This document shows, in pieces, positions 9,888 to 22,355 of a stretch of 64,000 nucleotides of DNA. A model generated the notes under the pieces. The model made no database searches and was not told the origin of the DNA. It worked only from the letters and a program-made list of their open reading frames with translations. This DNA is from Bemisia tabaci. Taxonomy: Eukaryota > Arthropoda > Insecta > Hemiptera > Aleyrodidae. Within the stretch, counting starts at the first letter, position 1. Each line of letters opens with the position of its first letter. Made by a program: the position numbers and the translations under genes. Where the stretch lies: the NCBI RefSeq assembly GCF_918797505.1, contig NC_092795.1, positions 24,539,131 to 24,603,130 on the forward strand. Reading direction: 5' to 3'.

Positions 9888-12800
9888 GAGACCCCGCCCC
9901 TGTTTGTTGTTCTTGTCCAGCAAAGCCGTAGGAGCCATCAGCGATCAATGCGATCATGACTGCTGTGTTAAAGAAAAACACCTTATGAGCATTTGAACGT
10001 TGACGAATTCACCCTGATAATTTCGTGTTATTTTTTAAATAAACTGTGAAGATTTTTCTTTGAAATTTTAGGTGCACTAGTTTGAATTACTAATAAAAGT
10101 GTTTTTAAATTAAAACTAAAAAATCGCGTATGTTTTTCACGAAATAATCGATATTTTGTCAGAAGAAATTTTAAAGCACTCAAATGATCTCAAGGCGTTT
10201 TTCCTCCGTATGGTAAATTATAGCTGAGGCGGTTGGTTGCCTACATTGGTACTTGAAATCGCCTGCTCGAATACCGGCTTCCAATGCATTTTTTTATGCC
10301 CCCATCCTCCCCTCTATCTTTCTCTTCTGTCTCTTTTATCTTGTCTTTTTTATCCCGTTTGTATAAATAAAATAATAAAACGCTTGGTCTCATTACGATC
10401 GTTTTTCTTTGGTATGAGGCCGACACTAAATTGACTTAAATGACAAATTTACATACTTTCTCTTACTTAAAACCTGGAATTCGACGGTGGGGCCAGAAAA
10501 TACCCGTAGCTCTGTCTATAAAATTGCAATCCTTCTGTAACGTTTTATTTTAAGGTTCTTGTTGTGGCCGAGCTGACACGTAATGCATCATATAGGTCAA
10601 AAGTCTTAGCAAATTTTGACTTTTTAGCTAAAGGAAAAACGACAATAGCCTTGTGCAATGCATATGAGTTTAAAGAATCATTCGCAACGAAACAGAATTG
10701 CATAGTTTGATGAAAAGAAAACAGTATTTTTCAACAAAAAAGTTGTTGTATTCTATACAGAGATCGACCAAATGAGTTACATTTTTAGTAATCAAATCTT
10801 GATTTCATCACTCCGAATTTTGCAATTTTGTATGCAAGAATAATTTTTCAAACTCATGCTCAGGTGTTGTCCTTGTGATTTTGACTTCGAAGTTAATATT
10901 CATGCAACAATGTGAGAAAAAAAATGTTTACACTGCAAGCGGAGTACGCGGCTTTTTGGTTTCACTATAAGATATGAGATTGAGTCAAATAAAATAAAAA
11001 ATTTTCGAAACTTTCTTCGTGAATTGGTTAACCTACATTTATTAGTAAGTTCAGACCCTGTGCTTTTTGTTTTACCTATTTAAGTTCCTTGGAGGGAGTG
11101 TGGGGTCTTTAAAATATCCCCCCTCCCTGGAAACTGCCAAATTATACCTCGTGAGTAAAGTGCAAGAAATAACTTTTCAACTTCATAGGCAGTGGCAATT
11201 TTTGCAAGTTGAGGTTGAAATGGAGGAAAGACATTCTTGAAAATTTTAAAAAAACGTCACTACTGTTAGATCTGACTGTTACTTAGCGGCTACTTCAGAA
11301 TCACGACGGAGAATTTAAGACGCAGGGCACAAAAAACACTCTGCTTTTGATGAGAAGAAACAAACATCGCAAGAGAATTCCAATGTTATCAATGATACAA
11401 TTTTTACATTTGAGAGCAATTCTACATATACATATACTTCCTTGAAACTGTCTAATAAATTAGGTTATAACGAGTAAAATTCCGCACAAATTCGAGGAAA
11501 AATTATTACAAATTTACCGAAAAATTATTTCTCCATCCGAAGAAGTATGGCAACGCCACAATTTTCTTACGACGTTTTAGATAATCAAATCAGTAATGAT
11601 TGATCAGTAAGAATTTGGATTTTAAAACATATAGAAGAGCTTCCTGGTGAAAAGGAAAGAATGCTTTGGGAAACCCGAAAATTCCAAACATATATATATT
11701 TATTTTCTCTCGAGGAGAAGACTCGAGCAATCGTGACAAATCATCAAAGACGTATTTCGAGTGTGATGTTTCAAACTCTCATCGGTTTTTTACATCGGTT
11801 TTTTTTTGGGGGGGGGGGGGACCTGCTTTATCATTACCGTTTGCAAATTTTTACAGAATATTTTTACAAGATAAAGAAACTTCGGTAAATATTGCAAAAA
11901 ACCATTTATCAATTTAAATTTTCTTTCGGGGGGGGGGAGGGGAGGGGGAGACAAGGGATGTTCATTGTCACAAATCAAGATACGTGGATTAAAATACTTG
12001 TGCAAAGAGAAATGAGGAATTAAATTCGGCTCCTCTCGATTATTTGCGGACGCAGATGCGGGTGCCATCTGATCCCACGATCTGGCCCGCCCTAGCGTAC
12101 TGGCGGCCGCTAAACCTAATTAATTTTGGTTCTGTTTTGCCAACAATTTCCCTTTTTTACACAACTCATTTCAAGCTGTAAGAGTGAGACCGCATTCGGG
12201 CCTCAAATCCATTTTCAAGGCTAAAAAATTTTAGAGTCCGCATAAAAACTGTATCAATAAATCAAGGAGGATGTAACTCAGAGGTGAGGAAGGAAAAAGA
12301 AATTCGGGCACGGACACCAGCTGCGGTAAAGAAGAACCAATTACGTTACATTGGGAAACATTCACTCGTCAATTTTTTTCTGCCTGAGTCGTTAAACGGA
12401 TTTTCACATTTCATCTTTGGAACCACCCATTTCCAAACCTGCTCCAATTGATTTAAGATTTGGTCATTGTGGTCAGCCCGATTAAATCCGTCTAAGAAAG
12501 ATAAATAATCCCGATGGAAGTAAGTTTAACTAAATTATTTATATTGAGCCGATAAAATTTGCACCCTTTACTTTACTTTCTTGGCATACATATGTTTTTT
12601 TAAAAGTACTTTTAATAGTGCTTTTCTATTCACGTGTCAATGAATTGAGCGAATGACTTTCCATCTACAATTTCTGACTACAATCAGTTGATTTTTGCCC
12701 AAAACCTCCATGATGGAAACAGTCATACAGATTAAAATAAAAGCTACGAGTAAAAGCGTTATAAGCGTAATAAGTAAAACCTATTGGAAGATCGTAGTTT

Positions 12801-14320
12801 TTTTGACCTCTTAACACACACACATCCCCCCCCCCCTCAAAAAAATAAAGAAAGTTTATCAAAAATGAGTCAGAGTCTGAATGCAAGACAGAGACAAAAC
12901 GTGACAAGAAGCCAATATGTTTGTCAATAGTAAGTATTCTGGTGCGTGAATTCGGAAGGAATGCCGAAAACTAGCAAAATCCGTCAAATTCTATTGAAGT
13001 GCTCACTGTCTATCTTCAGCATTAACGAAAATATAACCTTTCGAAAAATGTTGTGAATAACGCCAAACGCCACCGTAGTGCAATATCTGTATATCATTGC
13101 CTTAATCCTTAATTTTATTAAATATCAATGCGCCGATCGTAGGACTAACAATACAAACGACGTGCAAAAAAGTACAAGACGACTATTTTTATTAGACATA
13201 TACGCTCTTTTGAACGGATCAGAGCAATTTTTCAAACGCATTTCATGAATGCAGTGATCAGAGCTGTCTTGCGGTGTCTGCAATTGACTCACTTGGTGAG
13301 AAATGGGGGAAGATAAACTTTATTTTAAAATTCCGTAAAAATAATGTTCTGTAAAAATGTAAACATCTTAATGATATTTAACGTGAATCAGGCCTCTTAA
13401 AGTGGGGAATTAGATGTTTAATAAACGCGATGCCTGTCAATGCCATACTACTCATGTGAGAACAACCGTGCCGAAGCTAGTGATCAGAAAAAGCGCCTGC
13501 AAACCGCCAGCTAGGCAAGAAACCATTTTTATGTGTGTTTGTCACTCAATGTCAGTTCGGCTCTTTGTGAAGCCTCTTACATGGTCGACCAACTTTAAGA
13601 ATCCTATGAGTGCATTTTCAGTCTTAACTTAACAGTTGCCTTTCAGTTACTTTTTATAAAATGATTTGATGGACACGAGTCGCTTTTCAAAACAATCGCA
13701 CATATAGTTGCACATGAGTACCATTTGCAATTATCATTTACCTCCTTTTCCAAATCTATTTATGTTCTACATGTGATCTTTAATTAATTAGTACTCCCTT
13801 TTTCACGAAGGCAATAGTTACCGTTACTTGATTTCCATCTCGTTCTTGAAGCAAATAGAAACAAATAAATAAAACAATTCGTATCGAGCCTGATAGTGAG
13901 TTGAGTGGTTGACAGACACATGAAACTTAACAATGCGGCAGAAAATCGTAGTGTAATTTTGACCACATCTAGCCTTTCGAAAGAGTAAGCATAACAGTTT
14001 ACCGAAAGATAATTCGAGCATATCGCACGAATGATGGAGTTAAGTAAAACATTTTCAACAAAATTGAAGCATTAGACATGTTTTAAAAATAGTTTTGTCA
14101 AGGAAGTGTAAATTGGAGCTCATTTTTGAGCTTAACAGAAATACTCGAAGTAAAGTTTACTTGTATCACAAGCTTCCATGTAATTTTTAATCTCTTAATG
14201 CGATTTTCTTGAAAACCCAAATGTCACTTAACTCCTTTATCCACTTTTCCCTTCAATTACCTTCGATCGAATGTGTTTAACCGCTAACCTTTGAAAAGAG
14301 GCATTTCATTAACGCAATAC
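9888..14320. other. 4.4 kb without a supported gene
   Basis: AT-rich with short frames only. It contains homopolymer runs, for example about 14 G at 11807-11820 and another G-rich run at 11927-11950, plus a CACACA/poly(C) patch near 12820. A GC-richer patch near 12060-12110 holds a NotI-type GCGGCCGC word but nothing interpretable. Confidence 0.4.
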
Positions 14321-14572
14321 TTGGACCGCTTTGAACAGAAAGGAACCAAGCCACATCAGCTGTTGCCATATTTAATTGGGCAATTTTAAATTGTTTATGA
14401 AAACGGTTGTGCGGACTTTTGTGCAAACAGTGGAGTTTCTACATAGCACAAGGCAATTTCCTTAAAATTTTCGAAGGTATCCACACAAACGTTCTCTTGT
14501 TAAAAATTGAATCGCCCAATTATTTGGCAAAATCTAATGTGACTTGGTTCCTTTCTGCTAGACGTGGTCCAA
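14321..14572. mobile_element. Palindromic element, TTGGACC ends
   Basis: TTGGACC at the left pairs with GGTCCAA at the right, and the inner arm CAGAAAGGAACCAAGCCACAT pairs with ATGTGACTTGGTTCCTTTCTG. About 250 bases. The AAAGGAACC word recurs in the palindrome at 61331, a possible distant relative. Confidence 0.7.
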
Positions 14573-14674
14573 CTTAATATAATAAGTATTTTTTCCTCTT
14601 TTCTATTTCCTGTCATTGGCCTAACGTTCCCTTCGATGATTGTCGTTTAATGATTAAACAATTTAGTCCGAATT

Positions 14675-14975
14675 TGCCACGCCTACGCATAAAGCGGCAT
14701 GGGTACTTTTTATCTTGATTTTCATGAATGCAAATGTCTCTTGCACATTTTATTCTTGACGGACCGCCCGGCTTAAAGGAGGCGCCCGTGGTAGGGAAAA
14801 GAGGATTGGGAAGAACCTGACGTATTCCTGTAATGATCTCTATGCTCGTTGAGAGTGAGGCCGTGATAAGTGTTGCCATTCTTACGAAAAAGTTCTAAAT
14901 TGTCATAAAGGGAGAATCGTGCGATACCTCTCAAAAACAAATGGCAATGTTGTGACCAGTGCGGAAACATTCGTC
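14675..14975. repeat. Diverged direct repeat, copy 1
   Basis: Ordered words are shared with 15450-15772: a GCGGCAtGGGTnCT block, ATGAATnCAAATGTCT, TTnCACATTTT, and GGCAAnnTTGTGnCCAGTGC. On the minus strand both copies can be read as F(P/L)HWxQxCHxF, which suggests an old transposon-derived sequence rather than a gene. Confidence 0.5.
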
Positions 14976-15449
14976 ACGTACTGCACGTAGCAGCAGAGTT
15001 CACGGAAGGAAAGACGTCGTAGCTCTTGCAATGCCTATGGTTGATTTTGAAACGGTGCTCAACGATAGGAAGGATATTTTTGAATATTATTTTAGCTCTT
15101 TCGCCGATACGGGTATCAATGGGAGCTAAAAAAAGCATATTTCAACTCGAGCTTTATGGATGGGTATGGTTCTAAAAGTTCCGGGAAATTTTTCTTCAGC
15201 TGAGCGCACTTACTTTTTTTTTAAAAAAAAAAAAAAATTATAAAACAAGCTCTTTGCTGAAATTTTCTATAGTCATTTCTCACTAATCGAATCATCTTCT
15301 CGGTGATGTCTATAATCGGACTGCATCCAGTAGAAATGATCTGTAACATATTCCCTAGATACAAATTAATAATTCTATAAAATAATCCGTATCCTTGGTT
15401 ATACTTCTTTCCAAACTTGATAGATTTAAAAAAAAAAAATCAGTTAAAT

Positions 15450-15772
15450 TTACCCCGCCCACGCAGATATATACAGCGGCACGGGTTCTCTTTATCTAAA
15501 TTCTAATGAATACAAATGTCTTATTCACATTTTTCCTTAACTAAATGTGGAATGCCCAGCGCAGAACTGGCAAGAACAGTAGAAAATTGAAAGCTTAAAG
15601 GAACGTGATGTATATCGTAAAAGAGATGTATCAGCTGCGTGTCAGCTGATAACATAGCATTATCATTCCCAAAAAAATTTTCCTTCCCTTTTAAGTTCTT
15701 TTTACTGGAAAATTCTGCGATATTTCTGAACGAGTGGCAACATTGTGGCCAGTGCAGAAACACCCAAATCTT
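15450..15772. repeat. Diverged direct repeat, copy 2
   Basis: Second copy of the repeat at 14675-14975, about 780 bases downstream. It carries a small inner palindrome ATCAGCTGCGTGTCAGCTGAT. No intact frame covers both copies. Confidence 0.5.
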
Positions 15773-17035
15773 GAACGACGATAGAGTTGCCGTTTTGTGA
15801 AAATAAACGCGATTTTCCTGTTGAATCAAGTACCACGAGGAAAATTTTCCCCAAGAAAGCCGACAATATTACCTGCCTGCCCCTTCACGTGTCATGCATA
15901 ATTGACATTCGTCACTGAAATAAAGACCGCCTCTACTTTCTTCTTGAGCTAAGGCTCTAATGAGAAGTTTTTCCAAGGAAATTATCATCATTGTTTTTTT
16001 AGTGTTTTCTCTTTTATTTATAGCTGAGATCATTGGTACGCAGGAGTATTTAAAGCCTCTTTTATGGCTTGATTTTCCAGAATCTCTGGACGGAACTAGA
16101 AAGTAGCCAGATTTAGCACAAAATCAAGAGATATCAAAATCTCCATTTTCTTTAATCATACATACTTGTGTTCTTAGTTCAAGAGTGGCTACGTATATTT
16201 TTCTCTGTTGTATAAGGTCAGTCACACGAGGAGTTATTAGATGAAGTATGTAATCCAAGCTAATTTTAAATATTTCATCATTCTCTGACTATGCGAAGCT
16301 GTACTAATTTGTCGATAAACTTGGGCGGATCGAAATTTGCGGAAACTAAATTGACAGATCAATAAAATACCTGGAAACAAGACAAATGCAAAATACTGGA
16401 AATATGTGACTTCCAGAATTTATTCTTCAAACTTTGTTTATAATTTCTTCACTTCCATAAAAGAAAATCATTTTGTCAACGATTTATTCATGTGATACTG
16501 GTTGTATTGATTTAAGAATTTAATAAACCTTTTTTTCTAGTCACGCGTACAAGTCTCTGAGTTCTAGTTAACTTGGATGCAATGTGCGAGAGGGGACCCA
16601 AAAGTTTCAAGACTTGTCAACACTTTTTTTCTCTTTTTTTCCTTTTTTTGATAACCTTTGAAAGATTGATGACATAGCTCGGTCTGCTCTTCATCTAACT
16701 TAAAAATTGACTTTAAAATACATCGACAGGTCGACCTGCACAAGTACGTTTTTCCTGAGCGATTTTTCGGAGGGCCGAAAAATAACCCTTGAAAAAATGG
16801 GAATAACCTTCTCTCCGTGAAATCTGTCCAAAAACATAATTCCTTTTGCAAGATTGGCTTTAGAATATCTGTGGAAGTTAAAATTAGCATGTATACATAT
16901 TTATAAAAAATCAAAAGAAAAAAATCGTAAAACTCGAACTGAATAAATCCACATTCGATGTGCAGAATGAAGTATGTTAGTAAGGAATTGATACTAATTA
17001 TTCCTCGTTACCCGCTTTTTAATTCTTTTTTATTT
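15773..17035. other. Non-coding stretch
   Basis: Nothing supported; a 116-codon minus frame (16564-16914) has no recognisable feature. Confidence 0.4.
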
Positions 17036-19265
17036 TTGGCGCGTATACGTAGTATACCGCCTTTGCGATCGTTTCGAACCCTGCTCGATACAATAACCGA
17101 GTCCCTTAGTTCCTTACCGAAAAGTGACTACCGCGAACTTCTGAGATTTTCCAAAGCGTGTAAAAAGTTTATTTATCCATCAATAATTATGATTTAAAGT
17201 TGTTTCTCATTCTGGGGGTCGCTAGTTTATGTGCAGTGAATACCAAGAGTCTACGTTACTTGGTTTTTTTAAAAAAAGCCTAAGAATGCGACGCGCTGAT
17301 TTAAAATATGCATATATAAGCAGAATCAAGCGAATTGATTCGAGGATGGCTGAGCAGGTCGGCACTCTCGGAATGAGAATCTAACTCCTCCGTTTTGTTC
17401 AAAACGTTGCTTTGACAGATCTGTAACCTCGGTTATACTTTTCAAAAGTTGGTACCCGTGCTCTGAAAAACCCAAATAAGCCAAGTTCGTGTAACTATGG
17501 TGTCATTGCCTCGACCGGGCTGTGCTGTGTTGCCAATTGTTGGAGGATAGGTTACTTGCCCGGTGGTGGCTACCGCCACTCATGATAGTGCAATCTGTGT
17601 AAGTGCAATCTGTGATGAGCCTCGAGACTCATTAGACCATTAGCTAAACGTGGCTCATACAGGAATCCACTTACCCCTCTCTTCCCCACGCTCCTGATCA
17701 CTGCGTCGGCGTCTCGACGAACAATAGCTAATGACGGTCGCCAAGCGAGGCCGGGATCCTCAGCCCCTCGCCCAATTACTTACGCTTCATTAACCATTTC
17801 ACCGTCACGCTAGGATTCGTCCAATTTTAAAAAAAAATTGTTTCGCGAGTTTTTAGCAATTTTTTCCTTACTTTCCGTTAAAACACGAATTAAAAGAGGT
17901 CTCATTCATAAAAATCGGCCAAATAGAAGAGAAGTTACAGTATTCGAAATCCGAAGAAATCAACAAAACTTCTCCAAACAAAAAATAAAATGAAGGGGGA
18001 AAAAAAGAAATGTATAAATTACAATTTAATATGATTGACCTCAGAATGTGACAAGCAATTCAATTATAAAAAGGAGAAAAAATTGAGTGAAATTACAAAA
18101 AATTAGCCTCTTGCAAGGGGCTTTCTTGTATGAGTTTTGACCTGAAGACAAGTAAATCCCGTTATATTATTAAAACGAAATTGACTCCATAGTTTAATGC
18201 CTTAGTTTCTTGAATACGATTATTTTAAGCACTCGAAAATTTATACCAGCAATTTTACCCATGGGGTGATTTCCTGAGAGCTGATAATATCACGAATTTC
18301 TCATAGAGCCCTTCAAAAATGGCTTGCTTTTTGGGCAGCCGATTCGGCCATCAAACCGGGGTTTAAATGGAAGCTGATAATAACACAAAGCTCTGAGAAA
18401 AATTTTGAGATGAGTATAGGAACGGTTTGTAAATTACGAGGAGAGGCGGGCATTCTGTTCAGCATATCGATACATAAGTATTTTCACACGTAGAATTTAA
18501 TTTTCACGTCAGGGAGTCGACATATTTTGATTTTTTTTATTTTATACGGAAAATTTATGGTTTTTCGGGATTGAAATTACTTACAATTGTTTCATGAAAA
18601 ATGAATGCACCCAAAATGACTATAGCATTTTGACTTTCACATACGTGCACTCACTAAATTGATTGGTAAATTCAAAGAGTGGGTACATCGACCTGGTATA
18701 TCAAGTTTCTGCGATTTTTTACGGCAAATCGGTAGATTTTCGGGATGTGGATTGCTTACTTTCAATTCATGAATGAATAAAGCATGGACATGGTTGAGCT
18801 TCTTTGCATGAAAAGACGTTTAAAATAACAAAATCAAGACATATTTAAGACAATTGCATTTATATCGAGTCAATTTCTTTTCAATAATATAACGGGATTT
18901 ATAATACCGGTGATTTGGGTATTTTAGCCCCAAAATACCTTTAAATCGACTTTATCTTCTAGGAGTTCGACAGAATTTTTCCTTTCTTCGCTTAAATTTT
19001 TCCGTAGCACTTTTCTTCAAGAATCTGAAAAGATTTTGCTTGAGGCAGATCAAAAAACTTAAATTTGTTCGAATAGCTTTCTAGATTCACAATACACGGT
19101 CTCGTGAAGGTGCGTCGTTGACCTTGCAGTGTTGGATCGTGAATTCTCTTGTTGTGCTGCTTGCCTTTTTTGAAATCTCTGTAAATGAAAACTAAAGGGG
19201 TTGATATGTGCGAGTTAATGACGCGCCTTATCAACACATTGTGTTGGAGTTCACTGCTTGTTTTA
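17036..19265. repeat. 2.23-kb direct duplication, copy 1
   Basis: This 2230-base block recurs at 22356-24585, offset exactly 5320 bases. I noted a single difference (A at 17505, G at 22825). It begins TTGGCGCGTATACG and ends CTTGTTTTA; unrelated sequence flanks both sides. Just inside the left end is a near-perfect inverted repeat, GGCGCGTATAC / GTATACCGCC. No conserved protein domain is visible; an 81-codon minus frame at 18992-19237 is shared only because the block is duplicated. The structure (subterminal hairpin, no target duplication, insertion beside T) would suit a Helitron-like or other non-autonomous element, but that is an inference. Confidence 0.85.
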
Positions 19266-19895
19266 TTTTATTTTTTTTTTTTTTTAATAGTACTAATCAC
19301 CTTACAAGGATGCTTCGGTACCAGACGGGGAACGGGTTCACGGTTTTGCGGGTAAAAGGACCTTCGTTCATAAAAAATAATTGAAAGCAAAACATAGAGC
19401 AGTGCTCAATGGAATTATTTACAAAGAAAAAACGAAAAAAAAAATCCTGAGCCAAACCAAAGGTATATCAGTTTGAAGTTTGTAGTTTGCATGACGGAGA
19501 TCGAGATTTTTAAAAGTATGATCTGCCATGGTCAAGCAGCAAACTACCTGCAAATTCTAATAAGAAATGCAAATGCACCCTAGCTTTATTTGCCAAAAAA
19601 AAAACCAATTGGATCGCCCGCAATTTATTCTTTTGAGAACATACTAGAAAGATTTTGGATCCGTAGACATCCTTTACTCTAATTTTTTTATCCGGATGTC
19701 ATAAAAAAGTTCTCATGATGAAAGTATCGCCTTCGTGAACAAAGGTATACTTAAAACGTCCGTTTTCCCGTAGATAGTCAGATAGCTTAATCTTGCAGTA
19801 GCAGATACTATACAATGAAGATTCTACGGTGAAACCAAAATAAATGTATAAATAACATTTAATCCTCCTTAGTAGTACGCCTGCCGATGGAAATA
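19266..19895. other. Spacer with poly(T)
   Basis: A T-rich run follows the duplication at about 19266-19286. Nothing else supported. Confidence 0.4.
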
Positions 19896-20466
19896 CAGGG
19901 TGTCCCAGGAATAAGTACGAATATTAAAGGAGTCGATTCTTTGAGTCAGAAAAATACGTTTTTGAGGTATAACTTTTTTTTCCCAAAAACGCTTTCCCTG
20001 GGGACCACGGCCTCCCAAAGTTGGAGAAAAAAATCGTCCTCCTAACACTGCGACGACAATGTTTATTGACCAATATTAATGAAAATTGATAAGAGGGGTT
20101 AGTTCTTAGCGCTTGTTGCATTTTTGACCTCCAAAATAGGGAAAACGCATTTTAAAAGGGGGTTTAGGGGGGTGTCGAACCTACAAGTGGCCAAAATTAA
20201 TGTTTCCAGCAACAAAAATTGATTTTTGACGGCTAGATTTAGCCTTGAAAAATATTGTGCAGATGTGTCATGCGTTTTTTTCGCTAGGACTCATCGGTTT
20301 CGAGATAATATATTATGGGCTGAATGGAGCGCGGATGGGCGCGAAGGGGGTGGGGGATGGCTCCCAGGGATAGCGTTTTTGGGAAAAAAATGTAAACTAC
20401 AAAAACGTCTTTTTTTGACCCAAAATCGACTCCTTCAATATTCGTACTTAATCATGGGACACCATG
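19896..20466. mobile_element. Foldback element, CAGGGTGTCCCA ends, TA target
   Basis: Left end CAGGGTGTCCCAGGAATAAG and right end complementary to it (GGGACACCATG), each flanked by TA (19894-19895, 20467-20468). Inner arms TCCCAAAAACGC / GCGTTTTTGGGA also pair. Length 571. The ends and TA target fit a mariner-type non-autonomous element, similar in style to the one at 36058. A 132-codon plus frame inside is a palindrome artefact. Confidence 0.75.
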
Positions 20467-20468
20467 TA

Positions 20469-21415
20469 TATCGAAGAATCAGACAATTGAGACTTTTTCA
20501 TGAAACAGTCCATGTGCGAACGTATCTAGGAGTATCGTGTACCTTTCTCAATTCCGCCAGCGCAGCGTTCTACTTCTTTTCCGAGAAAAAGCACCAAACA
20601 AGTCAGGAAAAGGGGCCATTATAAAATTCTTTACCTGGCACGATTGATGTTATATTTTTCTACAATTTCCTGGGCTACAGGATGCCTTTGAGTTGTGGTG
20701 AAATCCAAGAATAAGGAAAAATGGTTTGTATTCGGAGAATCCTCTCTCAGTTTGAGGGCGTTTTAAGCATTGGTCAACGCTGAATTTTCATTCATTTGCG
20801 TGTAAAGGAACGGAGTTTTTATGCAAAATGGAACCTGTCCACGAAGAATGTGGGTCGAATGCAAATGAGCTACCACCGCACAGTGGCATAGAGAGGTGTT
20901 CTTCCTCTTAAATTGCAAATTATGATGTTTATTTCGCAATATTTTAAATTTGAAGGAGTACTTCAAAAGGAAAATTTTACGAGGAAATCAATGGACTTAC
21001 TTTTGAACTTTTACATTTCGCGCTAACAGAAATGTAAGCTTTTAAGTCTTCAAATCGTGTCCGACTTTTCTCATCGACTCGCCCCTTTGTGCGCCGTAGA
21101 AACTGAAATATAAATTATTCTGCTGGTTAAAGCTGCGTGATTCATTGATTGAGGAGGGTAAAAAATAGCTGTCAGATACTGATATATTTGCATACAGATA
21201 TATTTCCTGTTTTAAATACACCGATCTCAAATTGAAAATTTGCTGTCAGTCTAGCAAAGAAAACGTAATTCTTTTCGACGTATTTTTTTTCTTTTCTTTT
21301 TTTCCACGGATGGTAATTCAAATCAGAGATTCATAGTTATTCAACTTGTTTGCATCTCTATATTTAAGTGTGCAACAGAAAAAAGGTATCTCCGCAACCT
21401 TTGTGCTTTTTCTTT
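20469..21415. other. Non-coding stretch
   Basis: Nothing supported. Confidence 0.4.
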
Positions 21416-21419
21416 AAAT

Positions 21420-21541
21420 GGTCGCTCCTCTGACGTAAGGGCGTATCTCGATTTCCACGAGAGCCTTTTTATACAAATGAGTCCATGCTTTCTGAGGCTC
21501 ATTCTGAAATCGAGTTACGCTCTTACGTCAGAGGGACGACG
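21420..21541. mobile_element. 122-base palindromic MITE, copy B
   Basis: Begins GGTCGCTCCTCTGACGTAAG and ends GTCAGAGGGACGACG, flanked by AAAT on both sides (21416-21419 and 21542-21545). It lies between the two copies of the 2.23-kb duplication. Confidence 0.85.
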
Positions 21542-21545
21542 AAAT

Positions 21546-21914
21546 TTGGTGTACAGTGTTCTTTGGATTTCTGAAACTTCTTGGGGAACACTGGAACATG
21601 AATTTGAATTGAGTCCTTCGAAATAAAGACTTCCTTTCATACTCCAGTGTCTCCTTTGAAAACTACTTAACGTAATTTTTTGAAAACGTCCTTGGTTTTT
21701 CTTCTCCATTAACAGAACATTCGAAGAAAATTTCAAGCTGTAAAGTTGACTCGTTTCTTGTCGAAAAAATAAAAGGAGGAACGGACATTTTGAAACACCG
21801 CAATGGAAATACGCATTTTCGCAATTTAGCCATCCATATGCTTTTTATGATGAAGACCTTGAAAAAAGGGGGAACCTATGTCTTCCCGAGAAGGCCACCA
21901 TCTTGAAAAGGATA

Positions 21915-21951
<37 letters not shown>

Positions 21952-22355
21952 TGTCAAATCCGTGCTCAGAATAAAAAAAAAGTCTTGGTCAGAAAATTTG
22001 AAGCAAATTCACAAGTTCTTGTTTGAATACTTGATGAATAACCTATCCCCTACACCTATAATCACATTACAGATGACCCCCCCCCCGTCCCCAGAAAAAA
22101 TCCATTTTACTTGAAATGCGGAGAAATCATGGCCAAAAATTCCAAATATTTTCATGAAATTCAAAACAATTTCCAATGAGTATCAGAGCAACACTAAATC
22201 ATACATCTCTTACTTACAGCGCGGACTCCATTTTTAGTGTTTTTTCCTTAAACCCTAAAAAAAGCTGGATGTATGCGAATACAAATATTGCAGTCATTTA
22301 GTAAAATTAAACGAGTAATTTTCGCGTTTACACGCACTTTTAGATTCAATTCATG
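21546..22355. other. Non-coding stretch with poly(A)
   Basis: An A run of about 30 bases at 21920-21949 and a C run near 22078-22087. Nothing else supported. Confidence 0.4.

Noticed and set aside
12050..12115. Possible vector or linker sequence with a NotI-type GCGGCCGC word
   Set aside because: One rare site in a short GC-rich patch is not enough; no known polylinker order of sites is present around it.
20226..20624. 132-codon plus frame
   Set aside because: Mostly within the foldback element at 19896-20466.
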